Assembly (NCBI GenBank): GCA_001874155.1
Contig: MPDB01000001.1
Span: forward strand, 310,001-374,000
Direction: 5' to 3'
Source of the DNA: Vibrio sp. MedPE-SWchi
GTDB lineage: Bacteria > Pseudomonadota > Gammaproteobacteria > Enterobacterales > Vibrionaceae
DNA length: 64,000 nt
Shown here: in pieces, positions 1 to 9,039 of the stretch
Position numbering within the stretch: position 1 is the stretch's first letter
How the letters are laid out: each line of letters begins with the position of its first letter
Program-made: the position numbers and the translations under genes
The notes under the pieces: generated by a model
The model's database searches: none
What the model was told of the DNA's origin: nothing
Seen by the model: the letters and a program-made list of their open reading frames with translations, nothing else

Positions 1-2411
1 TTGACCAGCAATATCGCATCGTGTCTGAGTCTGGCAACATCGCCACTTATCTCGCCATCGGTGGCGTTATATTTCTTCTCACGCTGCTTTTACTGGGACT
101 GCTCGCCAATAAATCGCAGTCTGCCATTGAACGCTCAGCCGCAAAATTGGCTATCGCGCGGGATGACGCCAATTCGGCCAACCAAGCGAAGTCTGACTTT
201 CTCGCGAATATGAGCCACGAAATTCGAACCCCAATGAACGCCATTATCGGGATGAGTTATTTGGCCTTGAAAACAGACTTGACCAAGGCACAGCGAAACT
301 ACATACAGAAAGTGAAGCTATCATCCGACTCCCTACTCGGTTTGATTAATGACATATTGGATTTTTCAAAGATAGAAGCCGGGAAACTGGATATCGAGAA
401 CGTTGATTTTCATTTAGAAAATGTGCTTGATAACGTTTCAAACTTAGTCGGGCTACGTGCCTCAGAACGTGGCTTAGAACTTCTTATTCATATTGACAGA
501 GACGTGCCAACCGCCCTCATTGGTGATCCTCTAAGGTTGAGTCAAATCCTCATTAACCTCGCCAATAATGCAGTTAAATTCACCGAGAAAGGCGAAGTAA
601 AAATATCAATCAACGTTTTGCAAAGAGACATCGACAACGAAGAGATAACGCTTCAATTCAATGTCTCCGACAGTGGTATAGGCATGACGCCAGAACAAGC
701 GTCCAAGCTGTTCAATAAATTCACTCAGGCAGACAGCTCCACCACTCGTAAATACGGGGGCACTGGCCTTGGCCTAGCGATCAGTAAAGAGCTTACCCAC
801 CTCATGGGGGGGAATATCTCTGTCGATACCGAAGTAGACAAAGGATCAACGTTCACTTTCTCAACTCAAATGAAAGTGAGTAAAACTCTCAAACAAGACT
901 CGATTGTCATACCGCAGAACCTTGACCACCTCAATGTTCTGATTGTGGATGACAACGCCAGCGCTCGCATCATTGTGAGCGAAATACTCGGCTCGTTAAA
1001 CTTCGACTCATCTTCAGCCTCAAGCGCCGATGAGGCGATAGAACTCCTCAATGCCACCAGCGAAGACAACGCAACCCCATTTGATCTCATTATTTCTGAT
1101 TGGCAAATGCCGCGTAAAGATGGCGTCGACTTAATTGACGTCGTCGTGAACAGCCTCACATTGCCAAACGAACCTAAAATGTTAATGCTCACCTCTTATG
1201 GTCGAGAAGAATTGACCGACGCATTGAGCAAACGCGGTTTACCCGCTATCAATATTCTCGACAAGCCCATCACCTCTTCACACCTTTACGATGCGATTGT
1301 CGGGCTTTATGGGATTGAGTCAGAGCGAGTCAGCCGCAGTGATGTCCAAGAACAAAATCAATTGGCTAATGTTCAGCATTTGGCTGGGGCTAAACTGCTT
1401 CTTGTTGAAGACAACGAAATAAACCAAGAACTCGCGGTCGAGCTCTTAGAAGGCCAACAGATTTCTGTCACGATCGCAGAAAACGGAAAAGAAGCGATAG
1501 AGAAACACCAACAGTTCGCCTTTGACGGAATCTTGATGGATTGCCAAATGCCAATAATGGACGGCTACGAAGCCACGGCTTGGATTCGAAATGAACTCGA
1601 TGACAACGACATTCCGATCATTGCCATGACCGCTAACGTCATGGAGCGGGACAAAGAAAAAGCCAAAGCTTGCGGTATGAATGACATCATCGCCAAGCCG
1701 ATCGATGTAGGCGCAATGTTCAGTACGCTAGCCCAATGGGTCACGCCGAAAACGCCCATTTCTTTAGTGAACACGAGTTCTGAACAATTAAACAGTGACA
1801 GCTCGATGGTCGAGCTCGTCATTGAAGGTATTGATACACAAGCGGGGTTAGTCAGAGCAAACAACGACATGAAGTTATACAGCAAGCTTCTAAAACGCTT
1901 TGTAGACAATTACCAAAGTCCAGAAGTTGTGAGCGCAGCGCTTCGTGGGGAATCACCTGAAGACGTGAAGCGTTATGTTCATAGCTTAAAAGGCGTATCG
2001 GGTAATATTGGTGCCCTAGCTCTACACAGTGTCAGCGAAAAACTTGAAGCCGATACAGGCAACTTAAATCTAAGGCAGGAACTGCTCACGCAATTACAGA
2101 CGACGGTTAATCATATCTCAGCAAGCGCGTTGTTTAACGCCAATGAAAAGCCCGCGATTACCAACCATAGTCATGCAGACATCGCAATCGACACCGACAC
2201 CAAGCGTTCCAGTGTCGACCAAGAGCTACTCGCGTCTTTAAAACTCGCTATTGAGGGTAACGACACCGACGCCTTAAGCTTGGCAGAAAACATTGACAAT
2301 AGTGCATCTGTTGGGCTGTCACATTCCGAATTGTCACAAGTGACCAACGCGCTGGAAGAGTTCGATTTTGATAAAGCACTGGAGATCTTAACATCGAAAG
2401 ATGAAGCGTAA
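1..2411 (+). CDS. hybrid histidine kinase, 5'-truncated by window edge
   Basis: Membrane-bound phosphorelay kinase. The reading frame is open from base 3, so the real start and any periplasmic sensor lie outside the window; the GTG at 21 is only the first internal start-like codon. Numbered from that GTG: a membrane helix at about 9-30, a HisKA domain with phospho-acceptor His66 in a SHEIRTP box, and an HATPase domain with an intact N box (NLANNAVKF, about 179-187), DSGIG and GTGLGL motifs. Two receiver domains follow with likely phospho-Asp360 and Asp507, then a C-terminal Hpt domain with His654 (HSLKG). This is a BarA/ArcB-like relay architecture; the input signal cannot be told. Another hybrid-kinase operon lies just downstream on the other strand. 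No DNA-binding response regulator is visible nearby. Confidence 0.93.
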   Translation, partial: DQQYRIVSESGNIATYLAIGGVIFLLTLLLLGLLANKSQSAIERSAAKLAIARDDANSANQAKSDFLANMSHEIRTPMNAIIGMSYLALKTDLTKAQRNYIQKVKLSSDSLLGLINDILDFSKIEAGKLDIENVDFHLENVLDNVSNLVGLRASERGLELLIHIDRDVPTALIGDPLRLSQILINLANNAVKFTEKGEVKISINVLQRDIDNEEITLQFNVSDSGIGMTPEQASKLFNKFTQADSSTTRKYGGTGLGLAISKELTHLMGGNISVDTEVDKGSTFTFSTQMKVSKTLKQDSIVIPQNLDHLNVLIVDDNASARIIVSEILGSLNFDSSSASSADEAIELLNATSEDNATPFDLIISDWQMPRKDGVDLIDVVVNSLTLPNEPKMLMLTSYGREELTDALSKRGLPAINILDKPITSSHLYDAIVGLYGIESERVSRSDVQEQNQLANVQHLAGAKLLLVEDNEINQELAVELLEGQQISVTIAENGKEAIEKHQQFAFDGILMDCQMPIMDGYEATAWIRNELDDNDIPIIAMTANVMERDKEKAKACGMNDIIAKPIDVGAMFSTLAQWVTPKTPISLVNTSSEQLNSDSSMVELVIEGIDTQAGLVRANNDMKLYSKLLKRFVDNYQSPEVVSAALRGESPEDVKRYVHSLKGVSGNIGALALHSVSEKLEADTGNLNLRQELLTQLQTTVNHISASALFNANEKPAITNHSHADIAIDTDTKRSSVDQELLASLKLAIEGNDTDALSLAENIDNSASVGLSHSELSQVTNALEEFDFDKALEILTSKDEA

Positions 2412-2502
2412 TGCAAAGTCGAAAACCAAGCTCCTATTTCTAACCTGAACTATTCTTGAAGTGGGCATAACCTTTAACCGAATAGTGAAAAAGGAAGGAA
2501 TG

Positions 2503-3108
2503 ATGGCTAACTCGGAGATTCAGGAACTCGAAAGACAGATTTTTGAGTTAAACACAAAATTAGTAGAGCTGAGAAAAAACCACGGCGGGAACGAAGAGGT
2601 TCCAGACTATACGTTTCAAACTATAGAAGGGACGGCATCATTAAGTGAGCTGTTTGATTCGCAAAGCACCTTGCTGGTGATCCACAATATGGGACAAGGG
2701 TGTCGATACTGTACGCTTTGGGGAGATGGCTTCAATGGCTTTATTCCGCATTTAGAGTCCGCGATGTCGGTCGTCATGGTTTCAAAAGACAGCCCCGCTC
2801 AACAACGACGCTTTGCCACTTCTCGCAGTTGGAACTTTAGAATGGCGTCTCACGGCGGTGGCGATTATATCCAAGACCAATCGGTAATGAGCGGTGAAAC
2901 CAACATGCCAGGCGCTGTTGTGTATGAAAAAGTCGACGGGAAAATTGTGCGCCGCAGTTCATGTGTCTTTGGTCCTGGCGATCAATATTGCTCGATGTGG
3001 AGTTTGCTTGGTTTAGCGGGCTTAAGCGCGTCAGATTGGACACCTCAATTCTCATACTGGAAAAGACCAAGAGCACTCGATGATGGTGGCGAAAATCTAT
3101 CGGAATGA
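2503..3108 (+). CDS. DUF899 family thioredoxin-like protein
   Basis: About 201 residues, matching the DUF899 (COG4312) family of predicted thioredoxin-fold proteins. A short amphipathic N-terminal helix (about 1-27) precedes the fold. A CxxC-like motif, GCRYCTLWGDG, sits where the thioredoxin redox pair is found, and the C-terminal part has the family pattern of aromatic residues ending YWKRP. No signal peptide is visible, so it is probably cytoplasmic. I chose the ATG at 2503 over the GTG at 2461 because AAGGAAGG lies just upstream; the ATG at 2500 is also possible. The biochemical role of the family is not firmly established; a thiol-disulfide or peroxide-related function is inference from fold. 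It follows the kinase gene by about 90 bases and converges with the minus-strand kinase operon. Confidence 0.8.
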   Translation: MANSEIQELERQIFELNTKLVELRKNHGGNEEVPDYTFQTIEGTASLSELFDSQSTLLVIHNMGQGCRYCTLWGDGFNGFIPHLESAMSVVMVSKDSPAQQRRFATSRSWNFRMASHGGGDYIQDQSVMSGETNMPGAVVYEKVDGKIVRRSSCVFGPGDQYCSMWSLLGLAGLSASDWTPQFSYWKRPRALDDGGENLSE

Positions 3109-3125
3109 TGTCGTTCTGCTTTTAT

Positions 3126-3155
3126 AGGCTTGATACGCTAGATTCGGTCAAGCCT
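3126..3155. terminator. hairpin between convergent genes
   Basis: Perfect 8-bp inverted repeat AGGCTTGA / TCAAGCCT with a 14-base loop. It lies between the convergent DUF899 gene and the REC-bearing kinase gene and overlaps the latter's stop codon. The T-tract is poor on both strands, so terminator function is only likely. Confidence 0.4.
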
Positions 3156-5025
3156 GACTACCACTCACCATTTTGGGTTGATTCAACGTAAAATCTAGCG
3201 CTTGCTGAAGGATTTCCTTATTTAAAGGCTTGTAGATCACAGCTTTCGCGCCATGTTTTAGAAACTCTTGCTTCGCATCCGGAGAGACGTCAGCTGTACA
3301 CGCGATGATATGGTTGTTCGCCCCCACTTCCTCAATGATGACCCTTGTTGCTTCAACCCCACTCATTTCAGGCATGTGATTGTCCATCAATATCACTGCG
3401 TAGGATTGCTGCCTAGCAAACTCAACGGCTTCTGCGCCATTCTGGGCGTGGTCAACGTCATGGAATCCGATCGAATTTAATAACTTGGTCAATACAATGG
3501 CATTCACTCGATTATCTTCAGCAATGAGAACTCTATTGTCGGAATGATTGGTGGTGAGAGGTTGTTCCTTTATGACCTTATCTACTGGGATAGAAATTGA
3601 CAGTTGAGTGATTCTATCTTGAATGAGATCCACGGAAATCGAACCGCCCAATTTACTCGTCAGTTCATGTGCAAAATGATAGCCAAACGTCGCACTCGCA
3701 ACGCCTTGTTGATTGTCCAGTAAATCACTGGCGCACGCTTGCTTCATTTGTCGGTAACTGTTTCCTGAATCTTCCGAGCTGAGTTCTAGTAAAAGTTGGC
3801 CTCCACGCCCCGACTCCACCTGCCGTAAAGAGATACTTATTTCACTCGAATTTGATTGCGTCATGCTGTGCAGCACGAAGAAATAGAACACATTTTGAAT
3901 GAGTCCCTCATCGCCCTTAAACTCGGCTTGTGTCCCTATTTGCGTATCGATGCTCAATGGTATCGCCTGACTTTGCGCCAATTGCGTGATTTTGTCTTCT
4001 AAATCAGTAAACAACTGCTCGCTATTGATGCTGTCTTTCTTGGTCTCTAGCTGTTCAATATTAATATTGGCCAGTGACGTGATATTAGCGACAGTCGCGT
4101 CGATCATGCTACATGAGCGATCTACCTCATGCGCTAAGCTTTTAGAACTCTCTTCATGCAACTGAGAACTCAACAGTTGTGTCGAACGCTTTATGGTTTC
4201 AATCGGCCGTCGTACATCATGCATCATTAACTTCATGAAATGGGATTTTGTGTCTGTGGATTTTCGGCTTTGGGTCATGTTCCTTTCAAGTTCAGTTTCT
4301 AGAAGTTTTCGGCGAGTAATGTCTCTTTCAACCGCCACATACCGAACGACCTCGCCATTTTCTTCAACAGGAGTAATAGACATGTCAATCCAGTATGGGG
4401 AGCCATCCTTGTGGTAATTCACTAACTCCGCACTTACTGAGTCTCTATTTTTAACGGCGGCAGAAATTCGTTGAACTTCATCAAGATTCGTCTGTTTACC
4501 TTGAAGAATGTCGCCTGGTTTTAAACCATATATTTCATCCAGTGGGTAACCTGAAAGCTCGGTAAAGCCTCGATTAACCCATATAACTTGGCCGTTACCA
4601 TCAGTAATTATAATTGCGTCTTTCGCGTACTCAGCCACTTCACCCAGTGTTGAACGAAATTCAGCAAGCTTTAGATCGGCCTTCAGACTCACAAAACTTT
4701 TTACCCTACTTTGAGCCGCTAGAGTCACAATTGCGACAACCCAGATCGAATATATGGCCAGCAGCCGATTTGACACAACCTGCCATAAGTCGCCCCCAGC
4801 GGGTGATGCGTAGAATCCCCCCACCGTTAGAAACGTACAGCCAATCGCCCATATATAGGTTATTTCCTTTTTTCTTGAAACCAAGGAAAAAAGCACTACC
4901 GTAATGTACAGCGCCCCAAGCGCTACTCCCAACGGTACCATCAAGTCTGTAAAATAGATCGCAAATGCCAACGTCCCTAGCATCAGATGATATTTAGCGT
5001 CGTTCATGTTCTCTAAGGCTTTCAT
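3148..5025 (-). CDS. PAS-containing hybrid kinase with degenerate ATPase domain
   Basis: About 625 residues. N-terminal membrane helices span about 10-105 and a PAS domain about 125-240, ending in the PAC-like VERDITRRK. A HisKA-like helix keeps His269 in a MMHDVRRP box, and a C-terminal receiver has likely phospho-Asp548 (LMDNHMP). The region between, where HATPase_c should lie (about 365-480), has lost the usual motifs: VFYFFVLHSMT replaces the Asn-containing N box, DSGNS replaces DxGxG, and there is no GxGxGL. It is probably unable to bind ATP normally and may act as a phosphate sink, scaffold or partner of the kinase encoded just upstream. Start chosen at 5025: GAGGTGAG precedes it and the upstream gene ends only 7 bases before. 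A longer frame to 5097 would overlap that gene. Confidence 0.85.
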   Translation of the reverse strand: MKALENMNDAKYHLMLGTLAFAIYFTDLMVPLGVALGALYITVVLFSLVSRKKEITYIWAIGCTFLTVGGFYASPAGGDLWQVVSNRLLAIYSIWVVAIVTLAAQSRVKSFVSLKADLKLAEFRSTLGEVAEYAKDAIIITDGNGQVIWVNRGFTELSGYPLDEIYGLKPGDILQGKQTNLDEVQRISAAVKNRDSVSAELVNYHKDGSPYWIDMSITPVEENGEVVRYVAVERDITRRKLLETELERNMTQSRKSTDTKSHFMKLMMHDVRRPIETIKRSTQLLSSQLHEESSKSLAHEVDRSCSMIDATVANITSLANINIEQLETKKDSINSEQLFTDLEDKITQLAQSQAIPLSIDTQIGTQAEFKGDEGLIQNVFYFFVLHSMTQSNSSEISISLRQVESGRGGQLLLELSSEDSGNSYRQMKQACASDLLDNQQGVASATFGYHFAHELTSKLGGSISVDLIQDRITQLSISIPVDKVIKEQPLTTNHSDNRVLIAEDNRVNAIVLTKLLNSIGFHDVDHAQNGAEAVEFARQQSYAVILMDNHMPEMSGVEATRVIIEEVGANNHIIACTADVSPDAKQEFLKHGAKAVIYKPLNKEILQQALDFTLNQPKMVSGSQA

Positions 5026-5032
5026 TCTCACC

Positions 5033-7387
5033 TCATCCGGTTTCTTTCTGACTGTGCAGCTTTTCAAGCATACGCGTCGCTTGATGGCAATTAACAAGCA
5101 TAAGGTTAATCAATTTTTGTAATTGCTCAGCCTTCGGCAGGTCTCCGACCATGACTAGCGCTTCGCACTCAGCCGCGAGCAGTTCCGCAGCGTTCATCCC
5201 AAATTCAAGCGCGATTCCTTTTATCGAATGCAAAGCAGCATGCAGCGAGTTGAAGTCTTGCTCAAAAAACGCATGAATAAGAAGTTGCGATTTACTCAAA
5301 AATTCACTTTCCAGAGAGTTCAGTAGGTCGACTTTCTCTTCAGGGCTTAGATCGTGAGCCTGCATAAGAGCACTTCGAGTGAGCTCTTCCTCTGTCATCG
5401 GAAGCTCATCAATGGATGGCTGGCTCAATGGAATAACATTACTCACCGTATCTTCAAGCGCTCCATGATGAGGCTGACTATGAATCTGATGGTGGAACTG
5501 TCTAATGGCTTTTTCCAAATTGGCTTTTTGCAGAGGTTTAGTGAGAACAAAGTTGGCGCCCGCTTGAATAAATGCATCGTGAGCCTCTTTAAACACATCG
5601 GCGGTGTACCCGAAAATGATGGTCTCAAGCTGTAATTCTTTTCTCACTCTTTGTATCGTTTCTACGCCACTAATATTGGGCATATGATTATCGATAATCA
5701 CTAAATCAAAATGGTTTCGTTTTAATTGGTGAATGGCCTTCAAGCCGTCACTCACCCACTTGGTTCGGTGTCCACATGAGGACAGAAAGTGTTTTGCCAC
5801 AATGGCGTTCACTTGGTTATCTTCAACCAGAAGTATAGTCAGCGTTTGATTAGCCGCTGAGTTTACTTGGTCATCTTCCAGCGGCTTACTGGGCAGTTCT
5901 GAGATGACCTTAAAAGAGACAGGCAACGTTAAGGTAAATTTAGTCCCGACATTGGGTTGGCTAAATACCGCAATGTCCCCGCCCATTAGATCGGTAATTT
6001 GCTTCACAATGGAAAGCCCTAGGCCTGTCCCACCGAACTTCCGAGTTGTGGTTAGATCCGCTTGTTCAAATGGGGTAAAAATAGCGTCGAGTTTGTCTCT
6101 CGGTATACCAATCCCCGTGTCTGAAATGATGATAGAAAGCTGACTCGTCGGCTCGAGTAGCGCTATCTTGATGGAGACTTCGCCTTGGTCTGTAAATTTG
6201 ATCGCGTTCCCAAGCAGGTTGAAGATGATCTGACGTATTCGTGAAGAGTCGCTGATGATTCTTACTGTTCTAGGGATGTTGTTTGTGACCAACAATGAAT
6301 TGTGGCGAGCTTGCGCCAATGGCTCTAATGCTTGGGTGACGTGAGTAATCAAATCCTCAATATTGAACTCCGTCTCTTCCAGAGTCATTTTGCCGCCTTC
6401 CACCTTAGAAAAATCTAAGATATCGTCGAGCAAGGTCACAAGGTGTTGGCCAGAATCCAAGATAACTCTCGCATGTTCTTTGGTTTCTTCTTCGTGACTT
6501 TCAGCTTGTATCACCTCAGCAAGCCCTAGCACCCCATTCATGGGTGTTCTCAGCTCATGGCTCATGGTTGCCAGAAACAAAGATTTAGAATCACTGGCTT
6601 GCTCCGCTTCCTCAACCGCACGTTGGAAAGCGTGATTATTCCTTTGTAGTTCTTTGATTCTTAAATAGTAAAGACAGGAAACAAATAGAACAATTATGAT
6701 GGCGACAACACCGAGCACTTGAGTCAGTGCATTACGCACATCTGCGGCTAATCGCTCAAACTCTACCTCTGAATGTTCAACAAAATGGGACGATTCCGCA
6801 GACAGCAGCTGGCTAAAGAGATCCGCCTTTTTTTGGTTAATATTTTTATAGGTTGCCAATAATCGTTCAAACTCAGCGTCACCATAAGCCCGAGTCGTTC
6901 CACTTTCGATACGTTTAGACAGCAAGCGTTGACTGAGGTCTGGTTCGCCAATGTCATTGAGTATCTCATCAGCTCGATGGTAAATAGCCTCAAACGTTGT
7001 CCGGTCTACAATGATGACACCGACCGCATGATCCAGTGCATCGGTTAACGTGAGCGTATTTTTCGTAAACTCTTCGATGGCATGGTGGGCGTGCTCTGTT
7101 CGAATGCCAAAGGTTATCGTTGGATCCTGTTCAAACGACAATGCGAGCGCTTCAATGCTCGTCTCGATGTTGACTATTTCTTGAGTGAGAAAATACGGGT
7201 CTCTCTCTTTGTAAATGATGTGCTGCGTGACTTTATCCCGCAGTTCAATCACTTCATGGCCCAACTCACTGACCCCTGAACGGTAGTGAACAAGCCTTGC
7301 ATGCTCTTTATAAAGCTGTAGAGAGAAAAAACCAAAACACAACAATGCCAGAATTGTGAACAGAAACAGCGCCGTGGTTTTATTCAT
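5033..7387 (-). CDS. hybrid histidine kinase with REC and Hpt domains
   Basis: 784-residue inner-membrane sensor kinase. Helix at about 5-24, a largely helical periplasmic domain at about 25-220, and a second helix at about 222-242. HisKA has His277 (SHELRTP). The HATPase domain is intact: NLLGNAIKF at about 390-398, DTGIGIP, and GGTGLGL at about 452-458. A receiver follows with Asp566 (IDNHMP), then an Hpt domain with His720 (HSIKG). Its ATG overlaps the last 8 bases of the upstream peroxidase gene, implying translational coupling. The receiver shares the unusual string DNHMP..SGVE with the receiver of the downstream degenerate kinase, suggesting a common origin. It should autophosphorylate and relay to an unlinked partner; sensing of the peroxidase's substrate or redox state is inference. 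Confidence 0.92.
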   Translation of the reverse strand: MNKTTALFLFTILALLCFGFFSLQLYKEHARLVHYRSGVSELGHEVIELRDKVTQHIIYKERDPYFLTQEIVNIETSIEALALSFEQDPTITFGIRTEHAHHAIEEFTKNTLTLTDALDHAVGVIIVDRTTFEAIYHRADEILNDIGEPDLSQRLLSKRIESGTTRAYGDAEFERLLATYKNINQKKADLFSQLLSAESSHFVEHSEVEFERLAADVRNALTQVLGVVAIIIVLFVSCLYYLRIKELQRNNHAFQRAVEEAEQASDSKSLFLATMSHELRTPMNGVLGLAEVIQAESHEEETKEHARVILDSGQHLVTLLDDILDFSKVEGGKMTLEETEFNIEDLITHVTQALEPLAQARHNSLLVTNNIPRTVRIISDSSRIRQIIFNLLGNAIKFTDQGEVSIKIALLEPTSQLSIIISDTGIGIPRDKLDAIFTPFEQADLTTTRKFGGTGLGLSIVKQITDLMGGDIAVFSQPNVGTKFTLTLPVSFKVISELPSKPLEDDQVNSAANQTLTILLVEDNQVNAIVAKHFLSSCGHRTKWVSDGLKAIHQLKRNHFDLVIIDNHMPNISGVETIQRVRKELQLETIIFGYTADVFKEAHDAFIQAGANFVLTKPLQKANLEKAIRQFHHQIHSQPHHGALEDTVSNVIPLSQPSIDELPMTEEELTRSALMQAHDLSPEEKVDLLNSLESEFLSKSQLLIHAFFEQDFNSLHAALHSIKGIALEFGMNAAELLAAECEALVMVGDLPKAEQLQKLINLMLVNCHQATRMLEKLHSQKETG

Positions 7388-8591
7388 TGGAAAACTCCGC
7401 CAATATCTCAGGTCGTTCGCCAGAAAGCGTCGTTAAAAACGCATGCAGTTCTTCAACAGTTTGATCATCAAAATTTTGTCCAAGCTGATATTTCCCCATC
7501 ACTCTGATCGCTTCTCTTAGCGAGTTGGTTCTGCCATCATGGAAGTATGGGGCGGTATCGGCCACGTTTCTTAAACTTGCCACACGAAACAGGTTCATGT
7601 CTTTGTTGTCAGAAGTAATTAAGTGACGCCCTGTATCTCCGCCTTTGTCTTGATTTTCTTCGTCAGAAAGGAAGAAACCAAACTCCATCACCATGCCACC
7701 ACCAATGTTCGTACCGCGATGACAATTGATGCACCCTATCTCTTGAAACTTTTTCCAACCTACCTTCTCTTGTTGAGATAACGCCGTTTCATCCCCATTA
7801 AGATAGAGGTCAAATCTCGAGTTCGCGGTAATCAAACCTCCCATAAACGCCACGAGCGCTTGTTTGATCGACGCTTCTTCAATCGTTAAGTTGGCCGATT
7901 TGAATCGATTAATATAGAGAGGAGATTGAGAAACATAGGCAACAATGTGTTCCCAGTTTGAATCCATTTCGAGCACATTGTGTACTGGGCCATCAATCTG
8001 TTCTGCCAAGCTATTTGCTCGCGCATCCCAGAAAAATCGATAATTAAAGGTGGTGTTGAATACCGTGAGTGAGTTACGAGTCCCCCGCCCGCCCACACCG
8101 ACTGAAATATCGATATCTTCCGCGCCATTCGTTCTTAAATTGTGGCAAGACTCACAGCTAACCAAGCCATTAGAGGAAAGACCCGGATCTTTAAATAGTA
8201 ACCACCCTATTTTTGCCAACGGCTTATCAATGTCATACTCGCTTGGTAGTGGAGAAATCATTAACTCCGTTTTACCTAAACCATTTTGAACTTCGTCATC
8301 ACTATGGTGGTCTTGCTTATGTTGGTCACTGCTATCGTGCTTATGGTCATCATGCTTACGGGTTTCATGGTTATCCTCGTCATCATGACTAACCACGTCA
8401 TCATGCGCAGACTCTTCTGCATGCTTAGCTGCCTCGTTCATTGCGTGTTGATCGTTAGTGGCGTGAGTGTTCGTAGAGGATTGATGAGATAGAGTGCCAT
8501 GCCTTCCAGAGAAGACTTCATAGAGCAATAGGGAAACGGACAGCGTGACGACGACAAAGCCTATCGCTACCCATTGTTTGTGTCCCATCAC
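7380..8591 (-). CDS. membrane-anchored di-heme cytochrome c peroxidase-family protein
   Basis: 403 residues with an N-terminal membrane anchor or uncleaved signal (about 6-24), then a His/Asp-rich stretch (about 42-98) with many HD, HDD and HH steps that probably binds metal. The CcpA/MauG-like catalytic part carries two c-type heme sites, CESCH at 146-150 and CINCH at 287-291. FFWDARANSLAEQ and YFHDGRTNSLREA are typical of bacterial di-heme peroxidases, which reduce H2O2 in the periplasm or, in MauG-like relatives, oxidise proteins. The acidic His-rich insert is not part of the standard family. GAGGAG precedes the ATG at 8591. This is the first gene of a three-gene operon with two hybrid kinases, an unusual context for this enzyme. 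Confidence 0.9.
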   Translation of the reverse strand: MMGHKQWVAIGFVVVTLSVSLLLYEVFSGRHGTLSHQSSTNTHATNDQHAMNEAAKHAEESAHDDVVSHDDEDNHETRKHDDHKHDSSDQHKQDHHSDDEVQNGLGKTELMISPLPSEYDIDKPLAKIGWLLFKDPGLSSNGLVSCESCHNLRTNGAEDIDISVGVGGRGTRNSLTVFNTTFNYRFFWDARANSLAEQIDGPVHNVLEMDSNWEHIVAYVSQSPLYINRFKSANLTIEEASIKQALVAFMGGLITANSRFDLYLNGDETALSQQEKVGWKKFQEIGCINCHRGTNIGGGMVMEFGFFLSDEENQDKGGDTGRHLITSDNKDMNLFRVASLRNVADTAPYFHDGRTNSLREAIRVMGKYQLGQNFDDQTVEELHAFLTTLSGERPEILAEFSNE

Positions 8592-9039
8592 GTCTCCTCA
8601 TTCCATTTGCTGACAAATAACCTGCGGTACACTCTGCTCGATTCAACTACTCACTCAAATCGCATGAAGAAACTGACTGACTTAAACAAGTGCTACAGAA
8701 CCTAAGAAAACCATCATCAGCGAGTCACCTCGATGCGCATCTGATTTCATTAGATATTAGTAAAGATATGCACTGAAATAGATTCGCGCAAATCTCATTT
8801 GAAATGCTCCAAAAGAAGCGCGGCTCTAGGATCTACTTAGCTACATGGTATTAAACAGTATTCAGGCCTAACGCAATGATAGAGAAAGCGATGAAGCCAC
8901 TACTGCCTTTGGCGCTATCTCTCTAATATGTTTACAGAAAAATTGATCAGTGATCAAAGGTCCACATTTACAGTGTTGTCAGGAAAGCTCCGCATTACCT
9001 GCTACTTTTAATTGAGTGCTCATGACCTCAAGGTGAACC
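8592..9039. promoter_or_regulatory. divergent intergenic region, peroxidase operon / mscS
   Basis: 448 bases with no convincing gene. It must hold the promoters of the minus-strand peroxidase-kinase operon and the plus-strand channel gene. Two structures are visible. One is a long imperfect hairpin at about 8881-8932 (AGAGAAAGCG opposite CGCTATCTCT). The other is a perfect palindrome TTGATCA-G-TGATCAA at 8943-8957, about 85 bases before the channel start. The palindrome resembles an FNR/CRP-family half-site pair, but its spacer is one base too long for a standard FNR box. Confidence 0.5.

Noticed and set aside
8943..8957. FNR box upstream of mscS
   Set aside because: The two half-sites TTGAT and ATCAA are separated by 5 bases instead of 4, so it was kept only as an unassigned palindrome.
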